This document shows, piece after piece, positions 46,041 through 58,316 of a DNA stretch of 64,000 nucleotides (position 1 is its first letter; every line of letters begins with the position of its first letter). Source of the stretch: Scleroderma bovista. Taxonomy: Eukaryota; Basidiomycota; Agaricomycetes; Boletales; Sclerodermataceae. Position numbers and translations under genes: made by a program. The stretch is taken from positions 31,996 through 95,995 of the forward strand of contig JAYMGJ010000542.1 in NCBI GenBank assembly GCA_037178675.1. The letters are read 5' to 3'. The notes below the pieces were generated by a model. It saw only the letters and a program-made list of their open reading frames with translations, ran no database searches and had not been told where the DNA came from.

Positions 46041-48240
46041 CCACCCTCATTGTTGACGCTCTTGATGTCTTCCCTACTTCTTTCCTCCATCAACCCTCTC
46101 GACGGACGTCCGACAACACCTCCAGATTTCTTCCGGTGCCCCCTACGCCTCGTTCATTGCCCATGCAGCCTCAGGTGTGGCTCGCCCTTTCATTGCCCTC
46201 CCAACGTCGTTCTCAACGCTCCTGACGTCCTTGACATCCTCCCCACGCCTCAACGCTCTTGCTGTTCAATGCTCTACCCCTTCCCTTGACGCTCTTGGCG
46301 TTCTCCCCGCTCCCTCCCCGCTCTGGACATTCCCGATCATCCGTGCAGCATGGTTTGCCCTCCCGTCGCGGCATCTCAACATCGTTCCTGACGATTCTCC
46401 CGTCCAGCAGGTTCGTTTTTCTATCAACCCGATCAACAGATGCTCACAATAATTTCCACTTACTCCTTCTATCAACATCTTTGGTGGACGCTTCCCAGCT
46501 GTTTTCTACGCCGCCTTCATGCCCATACAGCCTCAAGTGTGGCCCGCCCTTCCCTTCACCATTTCAACGACGTTCTCGACGTCTCTCTACGTCTTTCTTC
46601 CATCACCCACTACAGTAGACGCCTCATAATCTCACGCCACCCCAGGACTATTCGCCTCCTTGTCGCATGCTGTCTCCTTTGTCTCTGACCCTCAGCGTCT
46701 CCACCTTCTCCCCACACAGTCCTATCCCCTCTCCACTCATATATGATGGCTTCATATCAGAAGCCTCAGTCAGCGGTGTCTGTTTTACGCTAACCTGACA
46801 CATTCTATGGCTACGAGCACATATCACCACTATTGGCAAAGTTCGGCACTCAGCTCTTCGCTTACCCAGAACTCCCGCCATTGTCGCAGACTGTGGGCGG
46901 CCTCATGGCCAGTGGGTAGGTTATCTGACCGTTTTTTTTAATCTCTAACATTAACGTCCCTAGTAGATCCTTCTCATACTTTGGCTATACTCTTGATTTC
47001 TCCGCTTCGTATGACATTTTACGGGCAGTTTGTTAACTTAATTGCATAAGCGTCATATATTGCAATCAACATTAGTTCTAACCAGCTGTTTCTAGCCTAA
47101 TCAACGAACGGCATATGGGCCCTGCCCGCATATGCTTCCTTCATGCAAATAAGTGTCATGCAAGCGACATCAATTCTAACTAGCTGTTTCTAACCTAATC
47201 AACAAATGGCATATGTACCCTGCATGTGTATAGTTCTTTATGCAAAGGTAGCACATAATGCACCTGCATTGTCCCATACAACACAGACAGACGAAGCTGA
47301 CAATCGGCCGTGCTACATGGCCAGCTGAGATAGGGCCCAGCCATGGTGCATCCCCATGTCATACGAGTGGGCTAATGGTAAGGTGTTTCACCGTGCCATA
47401 TTGGTGGCTCATGGAGAGGTTGTCACCAAGTAATATTGGTGGGCTGACACACTAGTACACTAGATCAGGATATGGCCTGTGGCAATAGGACCTAATGCGG
47501 CAAGGGAGCCGTGGCATGCGGCCAGAGGACTATATGCCGCAGGGTAGCCGCTACATTCAGGCTGAGGATTGCAGGGGGGCTGCCACAGCATTTCGGCAAA
47601 AGGACGGTAGTAAGTGCGGCAATGCGGCTAACCTGCGGACGGGAGTCAATAGAAAGGCCTCTGTACCAGTGTCCCATGCTTTGAATTTGGCTGTAGTATT
47701 GGTGTCCTGTTTCTGTCAGTGGGCCAGAGGGATAGTGTGTCCTGTGCTTTGCATTGGGCTGTACCTTTGGTGTCCCTTTCTTGTTGCAGGGCCAGCCATA
47801 GAAACAGCATCCCGTGCTTTCCAATGGGCTGCATGCATGGTGTACCTTTAAGAATACCTAGCCATGGGATTGGTGTCCCATGACTATGAGTAGGCCCTGG
47901 AGCCAGTTTCATCTATATAGTCAGGGCACACGGCAACAATAGGTACAATGTCCCATAGCATTAGGTGGGCCCTCAGAAAGGTGTTATCTACCTATATGGG
48001 AGGGCCTTGCAGTACACTTCAAAGTGACAGGCTATGAATGCAGTGTCCCAGAGCATTAAGCAAGCCCTCCGTCTGGGGACACCTAGCTAGATGGGAAGGC
48101 CAGCTGATATGCTTCCCCTTCAGTATGATCAGCCATAATGTTTGGCCTCCCAATATACACAGCAGGCCCTTAGAACTATATCCCTTGTATAAATGTAGGG
48201 CCGGGCATCTGGTCTTCTCTAAAGTAGCGGTAAGCCAGGT
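46041..48240. other. Low-coding region, pyrimidine-rich then unique
   Basis: About 46040-46700 is C/T-rich with recurring CTCTTGATG-, CTCTTGGCG- and CTCCTGACG-type words, suggesting an old degenerate minisatellite. About 46700-48240 is unique sequence with short frames only. I see no gene or RNA that I can support. Confidence 0.4.
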
Positions 48241-48269
48241 GTGGCACGACACAATCAGCACTACATGGC

Positions 48270-48380
48270 ATTGGCAGAACACACTGTCAGCAGAACAATG
48301 CTGTCGGCAGAACACACTGTCGGCAGAACAAGGTTGTCGGCAGAACAAGGCTGTCGGCAGAACACGACTGTCGGCAGAAT
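48270..48380. repeat. 18-bp GTCGGCAGAACA array
   Basis: About six units such as CTGTCGGCAGAACAAGG follow one another with small changes, ending just before the tRNA-like sequence on the other strand. Confidence 0.85.
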
Positions 48381-48381
48381 T

Positions 48382-48450
48382 GTTTTTCGGGCAATGTCGG
48401 ATTTGAACCGACGACAGCAGCGGCACAACATGTCATCAGCAATCTACCAT
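48382..48450 (-). ncRNA. tRNA-like sequence (degenerate tRNA or SINE head)
   Basis: On the minus strand, GTCGGTTCAAATCCGAC forms a perfect 5-bp T-stem with a canonical B-box loop. It is followed by ATTGCCCGA as a 3' acceptor strand, and the D-loop-like GATGGTAGA lies 34 bases upstream of the T-stem. The expected 5' acceptor (GGGCAAT) is not present and no good anticodon stem forms, so it is not a normal tRNA. A tRNA-derived SINE or pseudogene is the best reading. Confidence 0.4.
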
Positions 48451-49185
48451 CGGCATAATAGAATTGCGGCATTACAAGAACGGCACAACATAAATACTGG
48501 TAATGGCTGTGCAGCCATCGCGCAGGTGCCCCAATACCTTGCCGAGAATCACAAATGTGCTGGAGTAATAGCCGTGCGGCCATCATGCTTGCATGTGCAG
48601 CAATATGGGAATGACCGTGCCGTGTGGCAGTGTCGGCACGGTTGTGGACACCGGCATTTGCCACTGACATACTCGCCGGTGGCAGCCAGGCTGGTGGCTG
48701 TGCGAATAAGTACCGCAATGATAACATTAAATTAATGATGGCCATACCGCAATGACTGACATGCGGCATTGATCCCTTTCTCAAGCTGTGGCTGTGTTAA
48801 TACATGCCGCATCGATTGTTCCCCGAGAGACACACTCCAAAATAAGGCAAATCATAATGCCGATCCGAGATCCCTTATTATTGTGATGGGACAATGCACT
48901 GTGACAGCCAATCACAAGCAATAGAAACGCGGCCATCATGCAATATGAAATGTGGCAGTGTGGTTCATTAGCCGAATTGTCAGGACAATGATTGGTCGGA
49001 CTTGTGGCTGAATTATTAACCTATATTTGATTTAGTCCACTTTGGTGTGTGACCACAATGCAAACATGTTGTGGTGTGAAATGCTTATATAATACGTTGA
49101 ACATCCTCCAGGCCGCACGGCAATCGGACCCAGTTCTTCCTCTCCTCAACCACTGCTTTACCATTTCCACATCCTTACAGTCTAT
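48451..49185. other. Upstream flank of the 49-51 kb gene
   Basis: It contains scattered CGGCACAACA and GCGGCAT words similar to the array at 51536-51835, and no supported gene. Confidence 0.45.
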
Positions 49186-51153
49186 ATGGCAACTTCAGAA
49201 GGTTCTCAGTTCGTCTCCGCCTCATCTGTTCAAGAGGATGTGTCAACGGCTACGTCCCTCACTGCAGAAGAAGTCGTCGCCCAGGCCGCTGAAATAATTC
49301 AAGGCCGGATTGATGGCTTGAGAAGCACACGGGAGAAGGGTGTATGGTCGGAAGCAGTGTCAACTATCTGGGCCCAGGTGGTGCGTGGCAAATTTATCTG
49401 CAATCAATCAACTCACTGATTAGGATATGATAGCGCCGGGTCGAGAATGTCCTGCAGGAGTTACCTGCAGGATTCATTATACCGACTATCATCATTGCTG
49501 CCGACCAGTTTATGGAGGTGCCAGAGGTGATCCTGTCGACAGGGAAGTGGCCTCACTTCCCGGACATCGTTAATGCCACGGACCACGATATCCAGGACCA
49601 TCCCTGGTTCCAACTAGGCAAGCTGCAGAAGAAGGTGGACAAGGGAAAGAGGAGAGTGGTAGAGCCGTCGGGGAACAATGCAGTGGCAGGACCATCGGGG
49701 GTAAAGGAGACAGAGGTGCAAGGCAGTCATGGCCAAGTAGGTGAGCCCAGCGAAACTGAGGACTCACAAGCAGTGCCAGAAGGAAGCCATGCCATCGAGG
49801 ATGATGAGGTGCCTAGGGGCCGCAGTCGCAGTCGCAAGCCAAGGAAGCATGCCCAATCCGTCGCAACGATCAACAGCGACGGTGACGATGAAGAAGGCTC
49901 ATCGCAACCACGGCCAAAGCGACCAAGGCCAAACGTTCGTGACATGCAGACACCAGACGCAGGCTATGAGTGGGTGGATGACAAGGATCGGTGCATCAAG
50001 TGCGTACAGCGGGATCGACGGTGCGCAGCGAACCCAGGCCGTGCTTGCTGGCAATGCTGTTGCAGCAAGATTGCATGCAGCATGATGATGGCAGTCAGAG
50101 TGAGGTCAAGGTCGCGCTCACAAGCACCGAGGAAACCGGCACCACGTCGGCGTTCACCATCTGTGCCCTCAACACTCAACCGAGGAAGGTCACAGAATGC
50201 AAAAAGCCAACGTCAGACCCTGGCACCAGCAGCGGCCAATCCGCCCAGGAAACCAAGTAAGTCGTTCATTATTCAAACAATTTAATATTATTTCTATTGA
50301 TATTCCATCCAGTTTTTGATGGGGTACTGATCAATACTCCAGCATGGCTAGGGAAGACATTGAGGACGGCAAGTCCATCGTCAACGGCCGCCGGCAGTGG
50401 CATGAACCCTCCCACAACACCGGGAGACAGTACAAATACGTCGAATATACAAGATCTCGAGGAGGAGGTTGTCCGTTTGAGGGAAAAGCAGGCCGAAACA
50501 GAACGAAAGGTGGATGAAGCGAATGCAAGATTGGCCGTCGCGCTCGGAGAAGTCGCCAGCTTACGGCAGGTGGTTGAAGCGATGCGGGAACAGCTGTTCC
50601 CAACACCATCCCATCTTCAACATCCGGCATCGCGGCAGGCATTCGCACCGACACAGCCGGCATCTGACTCAACATGTCCCGAGGTCTTGCAGTGCGCTCA
50701 CCCCAGTCCGCCAAGCCCGTTGGCACTAGCACCTACCACAATGCTGGAAGAAATGGCATCGTCCAACAATCCGTCCCGACATGGCTCGAGCAAGCCAACC
50801 GGCACCCATGGTATGCAGGTTGCGCTGCGCAACAATGCCTCAAGTCTGGAGGTGGCAACTCCAGGCTTGGTCGATGAAAGGGGTGCCAGCAAGCCAACCG
50901 GTGATAGCTACGACTGGGCCCCACCAAACGGTAAGTCTGTCAATTACCAAGCTATGTGCTACTGATCACAACATTGTGTTGTTGACACAGCAATTTGTGA
51001 TGAAGTGCCCGCAACAATGGAGACCGGCAATATTCCGGCAATCGAGGTCAGTCCGCTGGAAGATGGAGATGTTGGGCTGGCATCCGATATGGAGATTGGG
51101 AGTTCCGATGCCGATGCCGGGCATGATGCCGGTTTGCAAATGGAAACGGACTA
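49186..51153 (+). CDS. Cys-cluster/coiled-coil protein of a repetitive agaricomycete type, function unknown
   Basis: ATG 49186 begins MATSEGSQFVSASSVQEDVS and the exon ends after VSTIWAQV at a GTGCGT-like donor. A second long exon (within 49430-50260) has GKWPHFPDIV, a Lys/Arg-rich RGRSRSRKPRKHAQS stretch, and a Cys cluster CIKCVQRDRRCAANPGRACW then QCCCSKIACS that resembles a zinc-cluster module. The exon from about 50310 carries a coiled coil, DLEEEVVRLREKQAETERKV then DEANARLAVALGEVASLRQV, followed by a Pro/Ser-rich linker. A last exon near 50990 reads DEVPATMETGNIPAIEVSPL and ends AGLQMETD with TAA. No stop interrupts these exons. Overall layout resembles the gene in the inverted-repeat arms (11933-13086). 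The role is unknown; a transposon-associated DNA-binding protein is a guess. Confidence 0.62.
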
Positions 51154-51246
51154 ATTTTCTTTTATCATACCTACGTCTTTTGTACAATTTCCGCTTCCTA
51201 TTCCATGTATACCATATACATCACATTGTAAAGTATATTTATGCAT

Positions 51247-52134
51247 GTAGAGTTGTCCTTGTGAATCATTGACACAGCCTGAGAACTCTGTCAGAGACAT
51301 GCCAGTAATGGTCTCAACCACAGCCATGAATGCATTGCCAATATGTCGCCGGCACATCCCAAATTTACCTGTGGAGTAACTTTTCAACATTACTGATATA
51401 CATGAATACCAAGAGCAGGCTAGATATGTCCTACAGATGTAACTATAATTGCCATGTATGGCGGCATCAAGTATTGGAAGGAGCAACATAAATCCACTGG
51501 CACAACACAATCAGCAGAACATACAAGGGAGAACATACACTTGGCACTGCATCGGCACATACAATCGGCATACAATCAGCACAACCATCGGCGGCATTAC
51601 ATCCATGCCGCTGCAACAGTGATCAGCACTTGCATAACATTGGCACTTGCAAACCATTCGCACAAGACACTATTGGCACAGCAACATTGGCACAACATAC
51701 CATTGGCACAACATACCATTGGCACAACATACCATTGGCACAGCAACATCGGCACAACATACCATTGGCACATTATACTATCGGCACATCATACTATCAG
51801 CACATCACACTTGTGACACAGCACACTATTGGCACTATGTACATGATACTATCCCAATCTTTCGCCGGAAAATGCAAGATTTACCTTTGCAGTAATTCTT
51901 CGATGTTACCGATATACATAAATAGCAAGAGTATCTATAATTGCCATGGATGGCGGCATTAGGTGTTGATTGAGGTAACATACTTAGTTAATTCACCAAC
52001 TATCATTTGTCGGAATTGCTCAAATGGATATTGAAATAGGCAAACTTACATTCCACCGGCGCATCGGCTGTGTTCTTTTTAACCCGGGGCTTTGGCTTCA
52101 TTGATCCATTAGCATTGACGTTGCTGGGATCCAT
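51247..52134 (-). pseudogene. Fragment of an unrecognised minus-strand gene, disrupted by repeats
   Basis: ATG 52134 starts MDPSNVNANGSMKPKPRVKK then NTADAPVE and meets a clean GTAAGT donor at 52049, which looks like a genuine first exon. Further along, 51250-51400 reads GMCRRHIGNAFMAVVETITG then MSLTEFSG, which also looks coding. Between them lie a duplicated block and a 17-bp array (51536-51835), so the gene is probably broken. I do not recognise the family. Confidence 0.35.
51371..51970. repeat. Direct repeats of about 95 bp flanking a 17-bp GGCACAACATACCATT array
   Basis: ATATACATGAATACCAAGAG to TGCCATGTATGGCGGCAT (51371-51470) recurs as ATATACATAAATAGCAAGAG to TGCCATGGATGGCGGCAT (51889-51965). 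Between them, GGCACAACATACCATT and derivatives (CGGCACAT-, AGCACATC-) repeat many times, especially 51670-51800. Confidence 0.82.
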
Positions 52135-52657
52135 ATGTGCTTTTTCTTATATGAGAATACGTGCCATTTCCAAGTAATTGAGACCAATACCCACCTTGCT
52201 GTTTGCTGCTGATGGCATATGATCAGGTATGTCTCCTATTTGGATGCGACCATGGTCACCTTTAGTTATATTCACTGCTACAGATGTTGTGATTGACAAT
52301 TCCGATGTACCACCATGTCACTCTTGATCACATCCCTCATGGCTCACACATGCTGATAGCATATGATCAAGTATGTCTCCTATTTGGATTTGACCATGGT
52401 CACCTTCAGTTATATTCACCTGATGTAAAGTATAAGTACTCTGCACACTGAGGGGATTGTCCCTCAGTTTGAATATCAACTTGAATACTTCCTGTGAACT
52501 CCTCAACATCCTCCTCTGTTCCCTCTGCCTTCTGGCAACTCTAACATTAATCAGACCTCTGTATCTCTTACCCTCTGTCCTCTGAAATATGAGGGATTGG
52601 CGACAACAGGCATTACTTGAACAAATTGCAGTCATCAATCGTCATGCAGGGAATGTC

Positions 52658-53489
52658 TGAGGGAAATCAACTGGATGGAGAAAGAGACATGCCAATATTT
52701 GGAGAGGGATCTGAACATTGATTTGGTGACATCAGAGGAATTCGAGGAAGCAATGGTGTGCATGGACTTTGTGGGCCCCAACTAACAAAGAAGTTGACCA
52801 CACCATACTCTGCTATACTGTTCGCCCCCACTTGTGGCCTCATCATGTCACTGTCAAACAAGCAGTGGTGCTCACCGCCAAATGTACATTATGTGGCTAT
52901 ATTACCCACATTCAGTTTGTCCCCACCTCACCGACGTACTCTACATCATCCCCCACCTCCTCTGTGTTGCTCCCCACCCCAGCTGGCATTGGTGGCCTTT
53001 CAGCCCAGATCATATCGGCTTCCTCATTACTGGGGTACTCAAAGTTATCAGATCATGTTCAAGCACTCTCCTACTAATATCCCTCCATTAACAAAGAAGT
53101 TGACTCCACTGCCCACTGCCATACCATTCGCCCCCAGTTGTGGCATCAGCCCATCACCATCAAACAATCAACAGTATCCCTCCCCACCCAAGGTGTATTA
53201 TGTGCCTCCACTGCCCTCATTTGGTTTGCCCCCAGAAACACCATCACCCGCATACTCTACATTATCATCCGCCTCTCCAAACCCCCCGCCCCTGCCCCCC
53301 ACACTAACTGGCACTGCAAACCTTTCAGATTGTGTTGGCTTTGTCATCACTGGAGTGCTTGATGAAAGAAGTCAAATGTCATACACAGCAACACCATCAC
53401 TGACCTGGGGGGGAAGGGGGGCCTGTGACACACAATCACTACTTAATGGACAGGTTCTACCTCTACATCATGTCTCTTACTTGGGTTGA
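52658..53489 (+). pseudogene. Cyclin gene fragment, right-arm copy
   Basis: This is the mirror of 21057-21910. It reads the same cyclin-box end and Pro/Ser-rich tail, but GGAATGTCTGAGGG here replaces GGAATGTTCCAGCTGAGGG of the left arm. The five-base deletion near 52655 breaks the frame at GMFQLRE. Confidence 0.6.
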
Positions 53490-53974
53490 TCACAGGTGGG
53501 TCACTGAGTGGCAAAATTCGACCTCATTCCAATTCTGTCCTTGTTGCACATGTTTTTGTTCTGTCCCCTTGCTACTCATAATAATACATCATTGTTGTTT
53601 TCTATAGTAGCTTGTCAATGGCATTCATATGTACCTATGTAAAGGATCAAAAATTTAAATTCTCTAACTAATAGTAATAAGGCAGCAATTGCATCTGGAC
53701 TTAAGGCAGACCATAGCGAACGGTTCAACACAGGTGAGTCTGGGGATGGTGGATTTTGCGCGAGAAGTCACAACAATTACCCCACATATTTTGTAACAGC
53801 ATTATCATTATATAATATTGACATTCCAAGATGGTTGAGATAATCAAAATGCCTGATAAGGCATATGTGCAAAGTTCAATGTGTTGAAGTCAGACACATT
53901 GCTGTGGTTCTTCCCTCTTCTCCCATGTCCCTCAGTCTACTACATTGAGCATCGACATGCATCAGCAAGTTGAC

Positions 53975-54385
53975 AATTGGTCTTAACCCACTTATGGTGT
54001 CTGGATGGTCTGAAATCAGAGGGTTAAGATGGATAAGTGTGATAAGTTGGTCAGACCATGTCAGACCATCAGTCCAGGGGTGTCTGGAATCAGATGGCCA
54101 GACCAGCCAGACCAACCAGACCAGTCAGACTAGTCAGACCAGTAGTCAGTCAGACCAACCAGACCAGTCAGACCAGTAGTCAGTCAGACCAGCCAGACCA
54201 GCCAGACCAGCCAGACCAGCCAGACCAGTCAGACCAGTCAGACCAGTAGTCAGTCAGACCAGCCAGACCAGCCAGACCAACCAGACCAACCAGACCAACC
54301 AGACCAGTAGTCAGTCAGACCAACCAGACCAACCAGACCAGTAGTCAGTCAGACCAGCCAGACCAGTCAGACCAAGAGTCCATAA
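53975..54385 (-). repeat. TGGTCTG(A/G)C satellite, right-arm mirror of copy 1
   Basis: The tail (CATCAGCAAGTTGACAATTGG on the plus strand at 53958-53978) and the repeat units match copy 1, but the array is shorter by roughly ten to fifteen units. This shows length change after the arms were duplicated. Confidence 0.88.
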
Positions 54386-57300
54386 CTTCATTAGTAGCAA
54401 ATGCCCACTGAGCAGCTGAGAACTTGCAAACACTTTTCTTTTCTGGGAGCACGAAATTACCAGTTGCCCAATATCAGAATGCTCTCTCAACCTAGAAGTA
54501 ATATTGGTCAGTCAAACTCACAAAGGCAGAGATGGACACACAGCCACAGTTGCAAGAGCCAGAGCTCCTCGTGGGTATCTGTGAGCATGAACATTACTTG
54601 GAACATTGCAAGTACTCTCAAGAAAGAAGGCCAATGTATCCAGGATACACTCATGTTGGAATGGACCTTGTGCAACCTAGACAGGATTTGAGCACCATCA
54701 AATACTAACAGATTAGTAGCATACTGGGCTTTCAGGGTTGCTTTCATCAACAACCTGCCACATGTATGGAAATAGCTGTGGTGGGACAAGAACCTTCTGT
54801 CCGTGCTGATCAATACGTTCCTCAGGTTCAGGGACTGCCCAGCCAACATACACCACATGAGCATCAAGGGCACTGAACTCTTCATATTGATCAAAGAAGG
54901 CCACGACAGCCTTCACTGCATGATCAGCCATCCCACTGTGCCACTCGTAGGTGCGTTGCTTCAACTATGAATGAAAAAGGTTAGTTATGGGTGGTAGAAT
55001 AGCATGGAGACTATCAAATAGAAAACTGGCTCGTCATTAGAAGCAAGAATATGGGGAATATTCCCCATCATGTGGCTCCAGATGGTTTGTGCTGTAGCAA
55101 TGTGCTCCAGGTGGCTAAGACTCCAAATGTTGTCGACTGTTGCAAGATACTGAAACCAAAGCGGAAGGAATCCATTGTGCCATGTCAACATTGAACTCAG
55201 GAGACCAGGGAGGTCCACATTGCAGAATGTCGATGCCTTGCACTGCTTTTGTCTTCCAGGCTGTTGTCTTTCCTGTAGGTCGTGGCTGTCATTGTCGTCA
55301 TCAGAGCTTGGCGCCTCTTGATCACCATCACATTCTAATGTGGCAGCTGCTGGGTGGGGCCCATGAGTTGAACTATGTTTGGATGTGCCAGGTACCTTGC
55401 ATGTTAATGTAGATGGACGTGTTACCTTCACAGGCGGCTGGAAAATGTGAATAGATAGTTGAAATTAAAGCAGTACTTACTTTGGGTAGCTTGCTTGCCT
55501 CACCCTTGCTGTCTTCCATTCATCTGTTGTCGCGAGTCAGATTTCCTTGCTGATGACCTGCACTGGTTGGCGCTGCCTGGCATCCCTGTGTAGACACGGT
55601 GGGCACACGTTGGGCTGCAAATGAAAAGCAGTACTTACTTTGGGTAGCCTGCTTGCCTCACCCTCGCTGTCTTCCGTTTGTTCATTGTTACAAGTCGGAT
55701 TTCCCTGCTGACGACCCACACTGGTGGGTACTGCCTGGCATCTCTGTGCAGACACGGTGGGCACATGTTGGGCTGGACCTTGGGATGATGCTGGTGTGTT
55801 TGCGCCAACATTCGTCCTAGGCACTAATGAACATGTTGGCACTGCCTTGACAGGGCATTGGTGAACACAACTACATAGTCTAAAGTAATGTAAATATCTT
55901 ACCTTTGAAAGCAGTTTGCTTGCAGCCACTTTGTGCCTGCTATCTTCCTTGTCATCGTTATCATTGTGTTCGTGTCCCATTGTTTCTTTGTCTCGACCTG
56001 GCTGTCTGTTAGTGCTGTTATGCTTGAATATTACCTTGTCAGGTTCAACACCTGGGATCACAGTCTCCAAATGCTGAGATGCATGAGAGACCCGCATGAC
56101 GGGCAATGAAGAGTACGGCAGGTTGTACTGTGATGGGGAAGGTGGTTCAAAATCTGATTGCAAGGAGACAGGGTCATCAGTGTTTGCATCAGCTTGATCA
56201 GCAAGTCCACCATAAGACTGGTAAACAAGGGCTAAAGTTCGTAATTAGTAGCAAGAATTGATGGAACGTGATGATAACTTACCGGGTTGAGAGTGAGTTG
56301 TAGTACTTAGTGCTGAAAGCATTGAAAGTTAGTATAAGGCCATTAAAAGGAGGCAAACTTACAGTGTTTTGAGGGATTTGTATTTGATGCAGATCCTGGC
56401 TTGGATTGTGTAGAGCTACAGCAAACATCGGGCTTCCAGTTGGGAAGGAAGCCTGAAACTTGTGGAGAGCATTCAGAGGTGGGCATGAGAGACAGCCGGT
56501 TTTTCTTCTTTGGAGGCCTGTGATAAACAATGGAAATGATGGGAGTGCGGATTAAGTCCATGGGAGAGCGATGGTGAGCTGCAAACAAACACACGTGAAA
56601 CACGAGTCACTTACCATGGAGGTGACTCAGATGAATCGGATTCGGAATTGCCTTTTGCAGGTGTCTTCCTCTTCGTGCTGTCCACAGCCTCACTGGCCTC
56701 ATTGCCAGCTCTTTTCTTTCCCCTCACCATGCTCCCTTGTTTCTCTCCAATACCCTGTTGTCCTCCACTGTCATTGTCCTCTGAAGACTCTCCGTTGTCA
56801 GGGCTATTGGTAAGTGGAGCGGATGACGTGCCTGCAGTTGGCTGATGTGAGTTTTTCTTCAGTGCTTCTTTCTGCAGATGAACTGCGTCCCTCACTGTGC
56901 CAGCCACCCCTTTCCCCTTCACCATTCCCTTCTGTCGGGATGATTGATTAAGTTCAATGCACCCACTTTCAAGTTTGGTGAGCGTACCTTTGAGTTCTGC
57001 TTCAAGTCTGACCCTCCATCAGCACTCTCCATTTTGGCATGACCCCCATCTTGATTTTCAGTCCACACCACCTCATCAGTAATTAGATTGCCTCCATCAC
57101 CCTCCACAGTTACCGCAGCTGTTTGATTACCAGATCGTCCACCAACTGATCTCTGTTTCTGTGGCACTGCTGTCGTGTCTGCCATTGTCTGATCATCTCT
57201 GTCATTGTGTCTCGGAGACATTGTGGCTATCACTCTGACATTAGTATTCTTTACTTGCACTGTAAAACAGTCGTATGTACCTGCCCCCAAGTTAGCAAAC

Positions 57301-57443
57301 TTGACTGATGGTTTTCGTTGGCTGCCCACTTGTCCTGTTATCTGGCCATGTGGCTTCTTGCTGACACCAGAGCCGGTGGGCTGACGTGCATTTGCTCGAG
57401 CACATTCCTGCTCTATAAGTAACTCCATCTCAAGGGCAGCCAC
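54345..57443 (-). CDS. Unknown multi-exon gene, right-arm copy, C-terminus replaced by satellite
   Basis: This is the mirror of the gene at 17046-20147, with the same exon series from MAALEMELLIEQECARANAR (57443) to FATNEVMDSWSDWSGWSD and stop TGA at 54347-54345. Differences from the left copy are few: RDDDQ is RDDQ here, RRKAS is QCKAS, YEWRSG is YEWHSG and FRYW becomes FXYW through CCG to CTG. Most are CG to TG or CA changes. No additional stop is seen in the exons I followed. Confidence 0.5.
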
Positions 57444-58316
57444 CTCTGTGACAGCAAGTTCGTGCTGTTTCTGTTGTGTCCCCTTGGTGACTTTGGATTG
57501 ACCTGCTCATTGTTTGGGACTAGGCAGGTCAGGTATCCCTGGGTGAGCCTCCTTATTCTTTGGTTGAGTGACCACCATTGACAGAGGAAAGGAGGTGGTG
57601 TTGACAGAAGGTCACAGGTCATCACAAACAAGTCTTGGAACTTTGTGTGCATGCAACAAACAAATGTAAACTGCACCACAAACCTTTGCACCATGTTTGT
57701 ACTCATTGTTCAGCTTTGTATGTAGTGTAGAGCCTGTGTGACTTTATTCTCATCCATTGTTGGAGCTGAGCAAATCAGAAACTCTGGGAGTTTTTACTGT
57801 GTTCTTGTGGTTGAGTACCATTGACTGAAAACATGTAGGTGTCATAGGATTCATGGATTGTCTGCATGAACTTACAAGTCTCACAGTTGGAACTTTGTGC
57901 TTGTGACAAACCAGGTAATGCCATAGTAAATCTTCATCCATCATGATGATGCTAGCTATTATTTATTTGGACTATAGTAAAACTATTCAACCAAGTTACA
58001 GTACTAGGTGCCATGGCTTCAACATATAAGCCACATCAGTTCTACTGTGCACATCCAGTTGCACCCTCATGTCGAAGAGGCTTTGTGTCACAAGGAGCTT
58101 ATGTATGACATAGAAATGCTGTTCATAGCACACTTCAAAGACCATCTCGACCTCATCAACATCCTTTCCAGGGGGGAAACTCAAACCCAGAAGGTGGTTC
58201 AGAGGGAAATTTGGGAGCACAGGTGCCTCTTCAAGGTTCCTACTTTACAGTTCACCCCATTCTGGATGGTATAATTGTTCAATTGTTCAGATCTAATAAT
58301 AAATGACTGATGACTG

